Shown in pieces: positions 40,393 to 49,991 of a stretch of 58,553 nucleotides of DNA. A model generated the notes under the pieces. That model searched no databases. It was given only the letters and a program-made list of their open reading frames with translations, and was not told the DNA's origin. Positions within the stretch are counted from its first letter, which is position 1. Each line of letters begins with the position of its first letter. This stretch comes from Prolixibacteraceae bacterium (GTDB lineage: Bacteria > Bacteroidota > Bacteroidia > Bacteroidales > Prolixibacteraceae), in assembly GCA_023229575.1 (NCBI GenBank), contig JALNYZ010000024.1, positions 1-58,553 on the forward strand. Reading direction: 5' to 3'. Made by a program: the position numbers and the translations under genes.

Positions 40393-42660
40393 ATGTACAA
40401 AGCTATAAATAAGACTATTGATCTGGGCGATGGCCGCACAATCCAGATTGAGACCGGTAAACTGGCCAAGCAGGCCGACGGTGCAGTTGTGGTAAAAATG
40501 GGTGATACCATGTTGCTTGCTACTGTTGTTTCGGCTAATGAAGCGGCTGCCAACGTTGATTTCATGCCGCTTTCGGTTGATTACCGTGAGAAATTCTCTG
40601 CAGCGGGCAGATTCCCGGGCGGTTTCATGAAAAGGGAAGCCCGCCCATCGGATGATGAAATTCTGATCGCCCGTCTGGTCGACCGTGCTTTGCGTCCGCT
40701 TTTCCCTGATGATTACCATGCAGAAACTGCGGTAATGATTACATTGATCTCTTCGGGAAAGAACGAAATGCCTGATTGTCTGGCAGGATTGGCTGCTTCT
40801 GCAGCGATCGCCGTTTCAAATGTTCCGTTCAACGGACCTATTTCTGAAGTTCGCGTAGCCCGTATCAAAGGGAATTTTGTCATCAATCCATCGGCAGAAC
40901 AGCTTGCTGAAGCCGATATCGATATCATGGTTGGTGCATCGTACGACAACATCATGATGGTAGAGGGAGAAATGGACGAGGTTTCTGAAGAAGAGATGCT
41001 CGAAGCCATTAAAATTGCCCACGACAACATCAAGATTCACTGCAAAATACAGGAAGAACTGGCTACAGAAGTTGGTGTGGCTAAGCGCACCTATTGCCAC
41101 GAAGAGAACGACGAAACCCTTCGTGACGAAGTCTGGAAAGCCACCTACGATAAAGTATACAAAGTTGCCCGCTCCCTGATCAACGACAAACACCTGCGTT
41201 ACGACTCTTTCGTGCAAATAAAAGAGGAGTTTACAGTAGCTTACAGCGAGGGCAAAGAGGCCGGGGATGTCAACAAGACTTTGATCGGAAAATATTACCA
41301 CGATGTGGAGAAAGAGGCCATGCGCCGCATGATCCTCGATGAAGGTGTTCGCCTCGACGGTCGTTCGACCACAGATATCCGTGCCATCTGGGGCGAGGTT
41401 GATTACCTGCCGGGATCTCACGGATCTTCCATTTTCACCCGCGGCGAAACTCAATCATTGAGCAGCGTTACCCTGGGTACCAAAATGGATGAGAAAATCA
41501 TCGACAATGTTACCTTCAAAGGCAAAGAGCGCTTTTTGCTGCACTACAACTTTCCACCTTTCAGCACCGGTGAATCCAAAACGCCAAGAGGCCTTTCCCG
41601 CCGTGAAATCGGTCACGGAAACCTTGCCCATCGTGCATTGAAGAGAATGATTCCTGAGGGATTCCCTTACATCGTTCGTATCGTATCTGATATTTTGGAG
41701 TCCAACGGTTCTTCTTCCATGGCAACAGTCTGTGCCGGGACAATGGCCATGCTGGATGCCGGTATCAACATGAAACGTCCTGTTTCGGGTATTGCCATGG
41801 GTCTGATCACCGACAAAAAATCGGATAAATTCGCAGTCCTTTCAGATATTCTTGGAGACGAAGATCACCTTGGTGACATGGACTTCAAGGTTACCGGAAC
41901 AGAAAAAGGGATCACTGCCACCCAGATGGATATCAAGGTTGATGGTTTGTCCTATGAGGTGCTTTCAAAAGCATTGAATCAGGCGAAACAAGGCCGCGAG
42001 CACATCATGGGCAAAATTCTGGAGGTGATCAGCGTTCCGCGCGAAGATTACAAACCAAACGTTCCCCGTATCGTGAAGATGACCATTCCGAAAGATATGA
42101 TCGGTCCTGTTATTGGTCCCGGCGGAAAGATTATCCAACAGATACAAGCGGATACGAAGGCCACAATCGCCATCGAGGAGATCGACGATCTTGGGTATGT
42201 TGAGATCAGCGCTCCGGACAAATCTTCCATCGATGCTGCAGTTGCGCGCATCCGTGCCATCGTTGCCCTTCCCGAGCCGGGAGAGGTGTACGAAGGAAAG
42301 GTGAAATCGATCGTTCAATTCGGCGCATTTATCGAAATTATGCCGGGCAAGGAAGGTTTGCTTCACGTTTCTGAGTTCGACTGGAAAAGAATTGACAAAC
42401 CCGAAGATGTACTCAGTGTTGGTGACATCGTGAAGGTTAAATTACTTGAAGTTGAGCAACGCACCGGAAAACTGAAACTTTCCATGAAAGCACTGATGCC
42501 AAAACCGGAAGGTTTTGTTGAAAGGGAGCAAGGACGCGGTGATCGTGACCATGGACGTGGAGACAGGGATCATGGACGCGGGGAGAGACAGCCTCATCAC
42601 AGCGAAGAGCGCAAAGCCCCAACCCATAGTCATTCGCTCAAAAAACCCAATCAGGAATAA
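40393..42660 (+). CDS. pnp: polyribonucleotide nucleotidyltransferase
   Basis: PNPase degrades RNA 3' to 5' by phosphorolysis. The 755-residue protein has both RNase PH domains (FSAAGRFPGGFMKREARPSD; HYNFPPFSTGESKTPRGLSRREIGHGNLA), a KH domain with GPVIGPGGKIIQQIQ (about 573-587) and an S1 domain (GEVYEGKVKSIVQFGAFIEI). The tail has the heptapeptide GRGDRDH twice and then GRGERQPHH, encoded by a 21-bp repeat at 42532-42573; such basic tails often bind RNA. It follows rpsO. Confidence 0.97.
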   Translation: MYKAINKTIDLGDGRTIQIETGKLAKQADGAVVVKMGDTMLLATVVSANEAAANVDFMPLSVDYREKFSAAGRFPGGFMKREARPSDDEILIARLVDRALRPLFPDDYHAETAVMITLISSGKNEMPDCLAGLAASAAIAVSNVPFNGPISEVRVARIKGNFVINPSAEQLAEADIDIMVGASYDNIMMVEGEMDEVSEEEMLEAIKIAHDNIKIHCKIQEELATEVGVAKRTYCHEENDETLRDEVWKATYDKVYKVARSLINDKHLRYDSFVQIKEEFTVAYSEGKEAGDVNKTLIGKYYHDVEKEAMRRMILDEGVRLDGRSTTDIRAIWGEVDYLPGSHGSSIFTRGETQSLSSVTLGTKMDEKIIDNVTFKGKERFLLHYNFPPFSTGESKTPRGLSRREIGHGNLAHRALKRMIPEGFPYIVRIVSDILESNGSSSMATVCAGTMAMLDAGINMKRPVSGIAMGLITDKKSDKFAVLSDILGDEDHLGDMDFKVTGTEKGITATQMDIKVDGLSYEVLSKALNQAKQGREHIMGKILEVISVPREDYKPNVPRIVKMTIPKDMIGPVIGPGGKIIQQIQADTKATIAIEEIDDLGYVEISAPDKSSIDAAVARIRAIVALPEPGEVYEGKVKSIVQFGAFIEIMPGKEGLLHVSEFDWKRIDKPEDVLSVGDIVKVKLLEVEQRTGKLKLSMKALMPKPEGFVEREQGRGDRDHGRGDRDHGRGERQPHHSEERKAPTHSHSLKKPNQE
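42532..42573 (+). repeat. 21-bp tandem coding repeat in pnp
   Basis: Two 21-bp units starting GGACG(C/T)GG at 42532 and 42553, with a diverging third start at 42574. They encode GRGDRDH twice. Copy number may vary between strains. Confidence 0.7.
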
Positions 42661-42681
42661 AAAAAATCCACCATAAGTTTG

Positions 42682-42710
42682 AAATGCCCGTTAACAGCGG
42701 GCATTTTTAT
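42682..42710 (+). terminator. pnp terminator
   Basis: AAATGCCCG (42682-42690) pairs with CGGGCATTT (42698-42706), loop TTAACAG, followed by T-rich DNA. Confidence 0.88.
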
Positions 42711-42748
42711 TTTACTTTTAGGGATTCAACCGTAGAATCCCAAGTAGG

Positions 42749-43399
42749 ATGATGAACCATGATTTTCTGGTAATTGAGGGGAATATCGGCGCAGGTAAAA
42801 CAACTTTTGCCAGAATGCTGAGCGAAGAATTTGATGCCAAACTGATTCTTGAGCAGTTTGCTGAAAATCCCTTTCTGCCCAAATTTTACAATGATCCGGA
42901 AAAGTACTCTTTCCCGCTTGAACTCTCATTTTTGGCCGAAAGGTACGGCCAGCTGAAGAAGGACCTGGCAAACAGGGACCTTTTTCACCAGCACACCATT
43001 GCTGATTATTACTTTATGAAATCGCTCATTTTTGCCCAGAATACGCTGGCCCAGGATGAATACAACCTCTATCGAAATTTCTTCGATATCATCTACGAAC
43101 GGTTGCCAAAACCTGACTTGTTTGTTTACCTTCATCTGCCTGAAGAGTTGTTGCTCATCAACATAAGGAAGCGGGGCAGGACCTACGAACAATCTATTGA
43201 GGCAGAGTACCTAAAAAAAATCAGGGAGGGCTATTTTTCTTTTTTCTCTCAGCAGAATGACTTTCCGGTATTGATTGTTGATACCTCAGCGATTGATTTT
43301 GTTGCCATTAGCGATCATTACAGGGTGCTTCGGGATTTGGTGACCAGAACAGTCGACTGGACAGGAATCCGAAGGGAGATATTACTTCCGGATCTTTAA
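42749..43399 (+). CDS. deoxynucleoside kinase
   Basis: A 216-residue dNK-family kinase that would phosphorylate deoxyribonucleosides in salvage. P-loop GNIGAGKTT is at residues 11-19; LEQFAENPFLPKFY, the SDY-like IADYYFMKSLIFA and the LID region IRKRGRTYEQ with Arg residues follow. Whether it prefers dA/dG or dC cannot be told. Either of two adjacent ATGs (42749, 42752) may be used. Confidence 0.9.
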   Translation: MMNHDFLVIEGNIGAGKTTFARMLSEEFDAKLILEQFAENPFLPKFYNDPEKYSFPLELSFLAERYGQLKKDLANRDLFHQHTIADYYFMKSLIFAQNTLAQDEYNLYRNFFDIIYERLPKPDLFVYLHLPEELLLINIRKRGRTYEQSIEAEYLKKIREGYFSFFSQQNDFPVLIVDTSAIDFVAISDHYRVLRDLVTRTVDWTGIRREILLPDL

Positions 43400-43501
43400 C
43401 AATTAACAAATATTCACTTTTGTATTTATCGAAAATGAGTATTTTTAGCCCTTAAATCTCAAATTATCAATTACTACGAATATCAAAATTTATGTCATTT
43501 T

Positions 43502-45256
43502 ATGAAGAAAACTAAATTCATCGTACCGCTGCTAATAGTATCCGGTGCACTCGTTATCAGCGGATGTTCATCATTGAAAAAGATGCAGAAGGATGCTGGG
43601 TCTGTGACTTATACCGTAGTTCCGGAATTGCTTGAAACGCATGCAGGGAAAGTAGATGCAACCATCCAAAACCAGTATCCGGCCAAATATTTTGCGCCAA
43701 AAGTGACCTTAACTGTTACCCCGGTACTGAAGTACAATGGCGGTGAAACAGCCATGACGCCTTATGTCGTTCAAGGAGACAAGGTGAGGGCCAACAACAA
43801 GGTGATTTCCAATAAGGCTGGTGGAAGTGTTTCCTACAAAGGGTCTCTGCCTTATAACAAAGAAATGCAACATTCAGATCTTGAACTTCGCATCAAAGGA
43901 TCTCAGGGATCGAAAACAGTTGATTTCAAAACTGTTACTGTAGCAAAGGGGGTGATTGCTACTTCTACTTTGGTTGATAACAGTCCACTTGCCATTACAG
44001 GCTGGCAGAAAAAGGCCAATAAAACAGGTATCTACGATCCGACCTTGGACAAATATCAAAGGATCGTTCCGGATGCCTACATGGCCGACCTGGTTTATTT
44101 GATCAACAGCGCGGATGTGAGGACAAAAGAGTTGTCAAAAGCCGAGATTGCCCACCTGAACAAATACATTGCTGATGCCTACAATGCCCAAAATAAAGAG
44201 CTGAAAGGAGTTGAAGTATCGGCTTATGCCTCACCGGATGGAACCATGGACCTGAATTCCAAGCTTGCCGGAAAACGCGAGGGTTCTGCCACGGGTGTTG
44301 TTGACAAGGACCTTCAAAAAAGTAAAATAAAAACGGATGTCATCTCAAAAAACACTCCCGAAGACTGGGAAGGCTTCAAAGCATTGATGGAGAAATCGAA
44401 TATTCAGGATAAAGATCTGATTCTTCGCGTTTTGGCCATGTATTCTGATCCTGAAGTCCGTGAGCGCGAAATCAAAAACCTTTCGTCTGCCTTTACAAAA
44501 GTTGCCGACGAAATCCTGCCACAACTGCGTCGCGCTAAAATTACCGCCAATGTAAATTTGGTAGGTAAGACAGATGCTGAAATTAACCGTCTTACTGATT
44601 CTGATCCATCCAAATTGAACCAGGCAGAGTTACTTTACGCTGCGACCCTCACCAATGATGCGGCCAAACAAAAGGCCATCTATACAAGTTTCACCAAAAC
44701 CTATTCGGACGACTGGAGAGGTTTCAACAATCTTGGTTTCGTGCAAATGAACGAAGGTGATTTTGCAGCTGCCGGCAACAATTTTCAGAAGGCTGACCAG
44801 CTGGATCCAAAAAATCCGATTGTTCAGAACAACCTTGGCTGTGTAGCGTTGAAAAACGGGGAATGGGCAAAAGCTGAAATCTTGTTTGGAGCTGCTACCG
44901 GTGCTGGTAAAGAGGTTAAAGAAAACATGGGTATCCTGAAAATCAAGCAGGGGGATTATGACACTGCCGTGAAATATCTTGATGAAAAGTCAACTTCTTA
45001 TGCCAACCGTGGGCTTGCCCAACTGTTGAATGAAGATAACAATGGCGCGCTGAAGACGCTGAACGCGGCTCCTGTTGAATCAGGACGTGTCGCCTATCTG
45101 AAGGCAATTGTATATGCCCGTGCCGGCAAAACCAGCCCAATGTACGAAGCATTGGTCAATGCCATGAAAAAGGATCCCGCGTACAAGGCGATAGCGCAAA
45201 GTGATCGGGAGTTTGACAAATATGCCAACGACCAGAATTTCAAGCTGCTTTTTTAA
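43502..45256 (+). CDS. lipoprotein with OmpA-like and TPR regions
   Basis: A 584-residue lipoprotein with lipobox VISGC (Cys22). Residues about 30-200 are a beta-rich domain of unknown type; residues about 225-270 (VEVSAYASPDGTMDLNSKLAGKR) resemble the peptidoglycan-binding half of OmpA domains, though degenerate; residues about 400-520 hold TPR-like helices (DDWRGFNNLGFVQMNEGDF, AENNFQKA-type repeats). It is probably an outer-membrane protein facing the periplasm with a structural role. I do not know a named homologue. Confidence 0.75.
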   Translation: MKKTKFIVPLLIVSGALVISGCSSLKKMQKDAGSVTYTVVPELLETHAGKVDATIQNQYPAKYFAPKVTLTVTPVLKYNGGETAMTPYVVQGDKVRANNKVISNKAGGSVSYKGSLPYNKEMQHSDLELRIKGSQGSKTVDFKTVTVAKGVIATSTLVDNSPLAITGWQKKANKTGIYDPTLDKYQRIVPDAYMADLVYLINSADVRTKELSKAEIAHLNKYIADAYNAQNKELKGVEVSAYASPDGTMDLNSKLAGKREGSATGVVDKDLQKSKIKTDVISKNTPEDWEGFKALMEKSNIQDKDLILRVLAMYSDPEVREREIKNLSSAFTKVADEILPQLRRAKITANVNLVGKTDAEINRLTDSDPSKLNQAELLYAATLTNDAAKQKAIYTSFTKTYSDDWRGFNNLGFVQMNEGDFAAAGNNFQKADQLDPKNPIVQNNLGCVALKNGEWAKAEILFGAATGAGKEVKENMGILKIKQGDYDTAVKYLDEKSTSYANRGLAQLLNEDNNGALKTLNAAPVESGRVAYLKAIVYARAGKTSPMYEALVNAMKKDPAYKAIAQSDREFDKYANDQNFKLLF

Positions 45257-45284
45257 ATCGAAAATTTGATATTGAGTGACAAAG

Positions 45285-45312
45285 AAAAGGCATCCCGCGG
45301 GGTGCCTTTTTT
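45285..45312 (+). terminator. terminator after the OmpA/TPR lipoprotein
   Basis: AAAAGGCATCC pairs with GGGTGCCTTTTTT (one G-T pair) around a small CG-rich loop, ending in six T. Confidence 0.85.
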
Positions 45313-45322
45313 AGTCAAGGAG

Positions 45323-45383
45323 AAAGTTCCCAAAGTTTTAGTTACGAGCGAATTTTGCCCGTAACTAAAACTTTGGGAACTTT
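45323..45383. repeat. inverted-repeat element H (24-bp perfect arms)
   Basis: Arms 45323-45346 and 45360-45383 are perfect reverse complements (AAAGTTCCCAAAG... / ...CTTTGGGAACTTT) around a 13-nt loop, with T7 at the outer right edge. It follows a complete terminator by 10 bp, so it is not needed as one. No gene is visible in the rest of the 433-bp gap to 45690; GCGGTCAGG and TAGCGGG words near 45590-45620 resemble cassette borders. Confidence 0.85.
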
Positions 45384-45690
45384 TTTTCGCTAATATTTTT
45401 AGACCATTCTGTCCCGATATCACCGAAATCTACACAGTGTATCGACCCGCAGTTTGCATAAGATAAAATCTCCTTTCGATGACTTTGATGTTTAATTCTA
45501 ACTATGTATATTCATATTAAATATAACACGCAACCAACCTTCCTCAACATTTCAAAAGTCACCATCTAAACGAAGACTTGTAGCGGGTACAAAGGAGTTC
45601 GCGGTCAGGTTAAGTGCGACACTGCAAAAAGAAACTTTAACGACGTAAGACACTAAAATTTATAACCAAAAGTCAGATTATTTTACACTT

Positions 45691-46098
45691 TTGATTGTTG
45701 TTATCATTTTTCTATCATTACTTATTCCTGCTATTCTTACTGACGTAATTAAGTTTCAGATTAAAAACACAAAATTTCCTTCAAAATTCAAAACGAGTTC
45801 TTTTGACTTACAACAATTTCTCACAGGACAATGGCAGCTTGATTACGAAAACGCTCTTCACAACCTTAGAAATAATGAATCTGTGACTTTTGACAAAGGA
45901 AACCAATACAAGATACAAGGACAACTTTGCTTTGTAATGACTGATATTGATTTTAATGAAAAGAAGAAAGAATTAAAATGGACAAAAACAAAATACCCTA
46001 ATCAAAAACACTCACGAGAGACGTTAAAAATAATCAACGACAAAACAATGGAAGGCACAGACGACATTGGTTTTAAACTTAAGTATACAAAGAAATGA
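45691..46098 (+). CDS. small membrane-anchored hypothetical protein, start uncertain
   Basis: A 135-residue open frame with one N-terminal hydrophobic helix (IVVIIFLSLLIPAILTDVI) and a beta-rich soluble part (FLTGQWQLDYEN, YKIQGQLCFVMTD, KTMEGTDDIGFKLKY), like a small lipocalin-like domain. The only start codons are TTG (45691) or non-standard; the frame is open from 45649 but without ATG, so the 5' end may be damaged. AT-rich, flanked by GCGGTCAGG and CCGAACCGCTAAAGG words, as expected for a cassette-type insert. Confidence 0.5.
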   Translation: MIVVIIFLSLLIPAILTDVIKFQIKNTKFPSKFKTSSFDLQQFLTGQWQLDYENALHNLRNNESVTFDKGNQYKIQGQLCFVMTDIDFNEKKKELKWTKTKYPNQKHSRETLKIINDKTMEGTDDIGFKLKYTKK

Positions 46099-46129
46099 AA
46101 CCCGAACCGCTAAAGGATTCAAAAATGAA

Positions 46130-46984
46130 TCACTGACTCACGTTGGCAGATATTTTCCGAACAGCGCATGCATTAAAGTAGCCCAATGCCCCATTTGAAA
46201 TATTCGATACCGGATTTGCAGGCGAAGCTGACTCTCCGCCATCACTTCCGGCAGTCCGGAAATATTCAAAAACGCCATGGTCGATCGACTCGAGCCACAC
46301 TGTAACCAAATCACCTTTAACCAGCTTTATATTGCTGCCTCTGGATAGCAGGGCATACCTGATAATGGCTCCCTGGAAAAGATCATCATCCAGCACATAG
46401 AAGGCTTTTTGCCGGACTTTATTGATAAAATAGACCAAGCGGTAATAATTGACAATGAAGGGAGGATCCAGGATTCTTACTGTCGTCATTTTTTCACCAC
46501 TGAATAGACTGGAGGAAAAATAGATACTATCGATGGGCACCGCCAGTGGCATGGTTGCAGTGGAAAGATAGTTTTCATTCCCAATTTTAACAGAGAGGGA
46601 GTATGTTCTTCCGGGGACTCCACGGAGCTTAGAGGTTAAATAGGTGCCGGCAGTTGTTTCTGTCAATTTTTCATTCTGACCGGAATTGTCTGAAATTGTA
46701 ATAGCTGCTCCGGTGACAGGAGGATAATTACTGGAGGCATCAAAATTCACTGAATTGGATATTTTGACAATATAGGGACCGGGTTGGTCGTAAATATTGC
46801 CCTGAATAACAATTTTCGGTGTACTTTTTTTCAAATCGAGTTGGATCACTTTTTCGCATGAGCCGAAAGATAAGATCAAAGCAACGTATGCGACAACTCC
46901 CGCTAGGATCCGATACAGGGTTAAGGTCCTGATTTTGGTGAAACCGTGGCCAACGGGAGTATGAAAGGGGTAAGCTCTTCTCAT
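46130..46984 (-). CDS. DUF4249 family lipoprotein
   Basis: A 284-residue protein of the DUF4249 family. The N-terminal segment ends in LILSFGSCEK, so the Cys at about residue 43 is the lipidation site; the true start may be further inside than the ATG at 46984. KSTPKIVIQGNIYDQPGPYIVKIS and GVPGRTYSLSVKIGNENYLS are family hallmarks. DUF4249 genes commonly follow TonB-dependent receptor genes, as here with a 3-bp gap, and are thought to assist them at the cell surface. Confidence 0.88.
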   Translation of the reverse strand: MRRAYPFHTPVGHGFTKIRTLTLYRILAGVVAYVALILSFGSCEKVIQLDLKKSTPKIVIQGNIYDQPGPYIVKISNSVNFDASSNYPPVTGAAITISDNSGQNEKLTETTAGTYLTSKLRGVPGRTYSLSVKIGNENYLSTATMPLAVPIDSIYFSSSLFSGEKMTTVRILDPPFIVNYYRLVYFINKVRQKAFYVLDDDLFQGAIIRYALLSRGSNIKLVKGDLVTVWLESIDHGVFEYFRTAGSDGGESASPANPVSNISNGALGYFNACAVRKISANVSQ

Positions 46985-46987
46985 CTT

Positions 46988-49306
46988 TCAGAATTTAAAG
47001 TTGTATGTCACTGAAGGTACCATCTTGAAAAGCGTTGTCTGGACTGTCTCGGTCCTGGATGGATCGGATTTGCTGTCGCGGAATTCAATCATGTAGGCAT
47101 TCTCATGTCCATAAGCATTGTAGAGCGAGAAATTCCAGCTGGATTCAAATTTTGCACTCTTTTTTTTGATCCAGGTAGCGCCAAGATCGAGGCGATGGTA
47201 GGCAGGCATCCGGTCTGCGTTTCGATCAGGGTAATAGAACAAGGTTTTGCCATCAACCGAATACTTTGCGGTAGGAAACGTCACGGCATTGCCTGTGTAA
47301 TAAACCCATGTTGCGGATAGTGTCCAGCTATTGCTAAGCTCATAGATCCCTACCAACGAAAGATCATGGATACGGTCCTGCTTGGCCGGAAAGTAGATTC
47401 CACTGTTGATAGCATTAAATTTCCGTTCGCTGCGAGACAGCGTGTAACTAATCCATCCATTGAAACGTCCCTGTTTTTTCTTCAGGAATAGTTCCAGACC
47501 GTATGTACGCCCTTTCCCGAAGATAATTTGGGATTCCACATTTTCGTTGAACATAAGCTCAGCCCCATTTTTGTAATCAATCTGGTTCCATAAATTTTTG
47601 TAGTAAGTCTCGGCGGAAAACTCATATCTGTTGTCATCGAAGTTGCGGTAGTAACCCATTGAAACCTGATCAGCCAGTTCCGGTTTAACAATATTACTGC
47701 TTGGAATCCATAGATCTGTGGGATTTCCGGAGGTCGAATTGGAGAGTAGATGAAGATTCTGAATATTGCGGCAGAGGGAGAGTTTGACTGAACTTTCCTG
47801 ACTAAGGAGGTAATCCACCGTGATGCGCGGTTCGGCATTCAGGTAATTCTTGACAAATTGACCCGAATGATAGGTAGTTACATTTAATATTCGCCCGTTT
47901 GAATCATACATATAAATATCCCCCGGGCCGAGAGCACTGAAAAGAGTAAAACGGGAACCATATTCGATCTTAACCTTATCATTCATCCTGAACTGATGCG
48001 ACAAGTAAACAGAATTTTCCCAATCGTATTTGTTGGTCAGTTTCTTTAAATCGATGTTGGCATCAGAAGTGATAACGCCGGGTATAATTTTATGGTAAAT
48101 AGAATTGAACCCAAACTTAAGGGTCGAATTGGCTTGAATGAAATATTGCAGGTCCTGTTTGATGCCGTAATCCTGAATTCGGGATATGATATTCAACCTG
48201 TTGCCGTTGTTAATGAATATTTTGTAGTCGTAATTACTGAAAATCAGTGAAGTATTTGAAAATAACCTGTCAGAGAAAAGATGATTCCATCGCAATGTTC
48301 CGGAAATATTGCCCCAGTTTATTCCGAAAGTATTTTTCAAGGAGATGAGATCTTTGCCAAAATAACCTGAAAGGTAGATCCGGTTGTTGCTGTTGAGGCG
48401 GTAACTTGCCTTGGCATTCAGGTCATAGAAGTAAAGTTTCGTTTGGTTTTTGTCGCTGTCTGAAGATAGCTTCAGGAACAGATCGGCATATGTCCTTCTC
48501 GCTGTAATCATGAACGAACCCTTCTCTTTGACGATCGGACCTTCGATGTTGATCCGTGATGAAATAAGGCCAATTCCACCTGATACCTTCATCTTTTGGT
48601 CATTTCCGTCGTTCATTTTGATATCGAGTACGGATGATAGCCTTCCACCGTATTCTGCCGGTTCATTGCCTTTGTAAACGGTGATATCCTTGATTGCATC
48701 TGAGTTAAATACAGAGAAAAAGCCCATCAAGTGTGATGCATTAAATACAGTTGCTTCATCGAGGAGTATCAGGTTTTGATCAGCAGAACCTCCCCGGACA
48801 TTGAAGCCACTGCTACCCTCTCCTGCAGGCTTTATGCCCGGCAAAAGCTGTATGGTTTTCAGTACGTCGTTTTCACCGAATAGCACTGGAATACTCTTGA
48901 TTTCACTGGTATTGAGTTTTTGCATGCCCATGGTCATCCTTGAGACATTCTCATCCTTCCGCTGACCGGAGACTTCTACTTCACCCAGTGTATTTACCTG
49001 TTCATTTAACGCAAAATTTTGTTTAACTGGCTGATTGAGGGTGATTTGCAAAATCTGTGGGGTATAACCGATGAATTGTCCGGTGATCTGGTAATGTCCT
49101 GCCGGAAGGGTGATGGAATAGAAGCCATAGGCGTTGGTACCTGTTCCTCTACCCTTAAGTTCATTGATGGTTAATGTAGCTCCGATCAGGTTCTCTCCTG
49201 TTTTTGCATCCTTGAAATAGCCGCTGATGGTAAACTTTTGCTGTGCAAAGGATTGAAATGCAGGGAGAAGAATCAGGAAGAACAGATAAATCTTCAATCT
49301 TTCCAT
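46988..49306 (-). CDS. TonB-dependent receptor with carboxypeptidase-like N-domain
   Basis: A 772-residue outer-membrane receptor. After a signal peptide (MERLKIYLFFLILLPAFQSFAQ) comes a CarboxypepD_reg-like domain (about 22-110: ISGYFKDAKTGENLIGATL, GTGTNAYGFYSITLPAG), the plug (about 118-225: IPVLFGENDVLKTIQLLPG, NVRGGSADQNLILLDEA) and a barrel ending in an aromatic residue (VTYNFKF). The frame extends to 49435, but ATG 49306 starts the signal peptide. It forms an operon with DUF4249 and lacks a SusD gene, so a glycan role is not implied. Confidence 0.92.
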   Translation of the reverse strand: MERLKIYLFFLILLPAFQSFAQQKFTISGYFKDAKTGENLIGATLTINELKGRGTGTNAYGFYSITLPAGHYQITGQFIGYTPQILQITLNQPVKQNFALNEQVNTLGEVEVSGQRKDENVSRMTMGMQKLNTSEIKSIPVLFGENDVLKTIQLLPGIKPAGEGSSGFNVRGGSADQNLILLDEATVFNASHLMGFFSVFNSDAIKDITVYKGNEPAEYGGRLSSVLDIKMNDGNDQKMKVSGGIGLISSRINIEGPIVKEKGSFMITARRTYADLFLKLSSDSDKNQTKLYFYDLNAKASYRLNSNNRIYLSGYFGKDLISLKNTFGINWGNISGTLRWNHLFSDRLFSNTSLIFSNYDYKIFINNGNRLNIISRIQDYGIKQDLQYFIQANSTLKFGFNSIYHKIIPGVITSDANIDLKKLTNKYDWENSVYLSHQFRMNDKVKIEYGSRFTLFSALGPGDIYMYDSNGRILNVTTYHSGQFVKNYLNAEPRITVDYLLSQESSVKLSLCRNIQNLHLLSNSTSGNPTDLWIPSSNIVKPELADQVSMGYYRNFDDNRYEFSAETYYKNLWNQIDYKNGAELMFNENVESQIIFGKGRTYGLELFLKKKQGRFNGWISYTLSRSERKFNAINSGIYFPAKQDRIHDLSLVGIYELSNSWTLSATWVYYTGNAVTFPTAKYSVDGKTLFYYPDRNADRMPAYHRLDLGATWIKKKSAKFESSWNFSLYNAYGHENAYMIEFRDSKSDPSRTETVQTTLFKMVPSVTYNFKF

Positions 49307-49500
49307 ACCATCTCCTCTATCATATTCTGTTCCATCTTCTGCACTGTTCATAAAAGGTGAAACCGGTTTTTGTTTCAGACAACAATGATAAGCATTCATA
49401 TTCAAAATGTTGTTTGAAATGGGTGGAAACTGCATTCAGGTTCGACAAAATATTGTACTTTTAAGCTATGGGATCTCATGATTAACTGAAACAAATCACA

Positions 49501-49878
49501 ATGACTACTTACTTGATGCTCTCTGTTTCGCTGATTACCCTGGCACTCCTATTCTATTCATTGGGTGTTTGGGCGGAAAGGCTGGCCAGCTATTTGAAAG
49601 GTTGGCACGTTGTGGCCTTTTGGACTGGTTTTGTCTTCGATGTTTCAGGTACCCTTGCGATGGGGAAATTATCGAATAATCCATTTGATCTGAGTGATTT
49701 GCATACGCTTTTCGGACAGCTCGCCCTTTGGCTGATGCTTGCCCATGCAATTTGGGCCACAGCAGTGGTCAGACAGGGAAGTGAAAAACGGCGTATCGAA
49801 TTCCACACTTACAGCCTGATGGTCTGGATGTTTTGGTTGATTCCCTATATTGGAGGCATGTGGATGGGGAACAAGTAG
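49501..49878 (+). CDS. TIGR03987/HsmA family membrane protein
   Basis: A 125-residue protein with four membrane helices: LMLSVSLITLALLFYSLGVWAE, FWTGFVFDVSGTLAMGKL, LHTLFGQLALWLMLAHAIWA and LMVWMFWLIPYIGGMWMG. Two conserved-looking His (in LHTLFG and LAHAIW) could bind heme or metal. This is the TIGR03987 family, sometimes called HsmA; no function is established. Its stop is 3 bp before inverted-repeat element F. Confidence 0.85.
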   Translation: MTTYLMLSVSLITLALLFYSLGVWAERLASYLKGWHVVAFWTGFVFDVSGTLAMGKLSNNPFDLSDLHTLFGQLALWLMLAHAIWATAVVRQGSEKRRIEFHTYSLMVWMFWLIPYIGGMWMGNK

Positions 49879-49881
49879 GTG

Positions 49882-49958
49882 GTTAAAAAAATATTACACA
49901 GAGGAAATACTTCTAGTACGCTAGAATCCAGATTAATAGAGATATTTCCTCTGTGTAA
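49882..49958. repeat. inverted-repeat element F
   Basis: Left arm 49882-49909 and right arm 49933-49958 pair over 26 bp with only two extra A in the left (core TATTACACAGAGGAAATA). The centre has a small hairpin (TTCTAG/CTAGAA). It lies between convergent genes and could be a two-way terminator, but the arms are longer than usual. No 7- or 9-bp period is evident. Confidence 0.8.
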
Positions 49959-49991
49959 TATTTTTAACATGCTATATTTTGAATACGCGGA

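Noticed and set aside
40816..41454. 212-codon open frame antisense to pnp
   Set aside because: Shadow of a core gene with no recognisable protein pattern.
46988..49306. SusC-type glycan receptor
   Set aside because: No SusD gene is adjacent and the size (772 residues) is below that of SusC; the partner is DUF4249.
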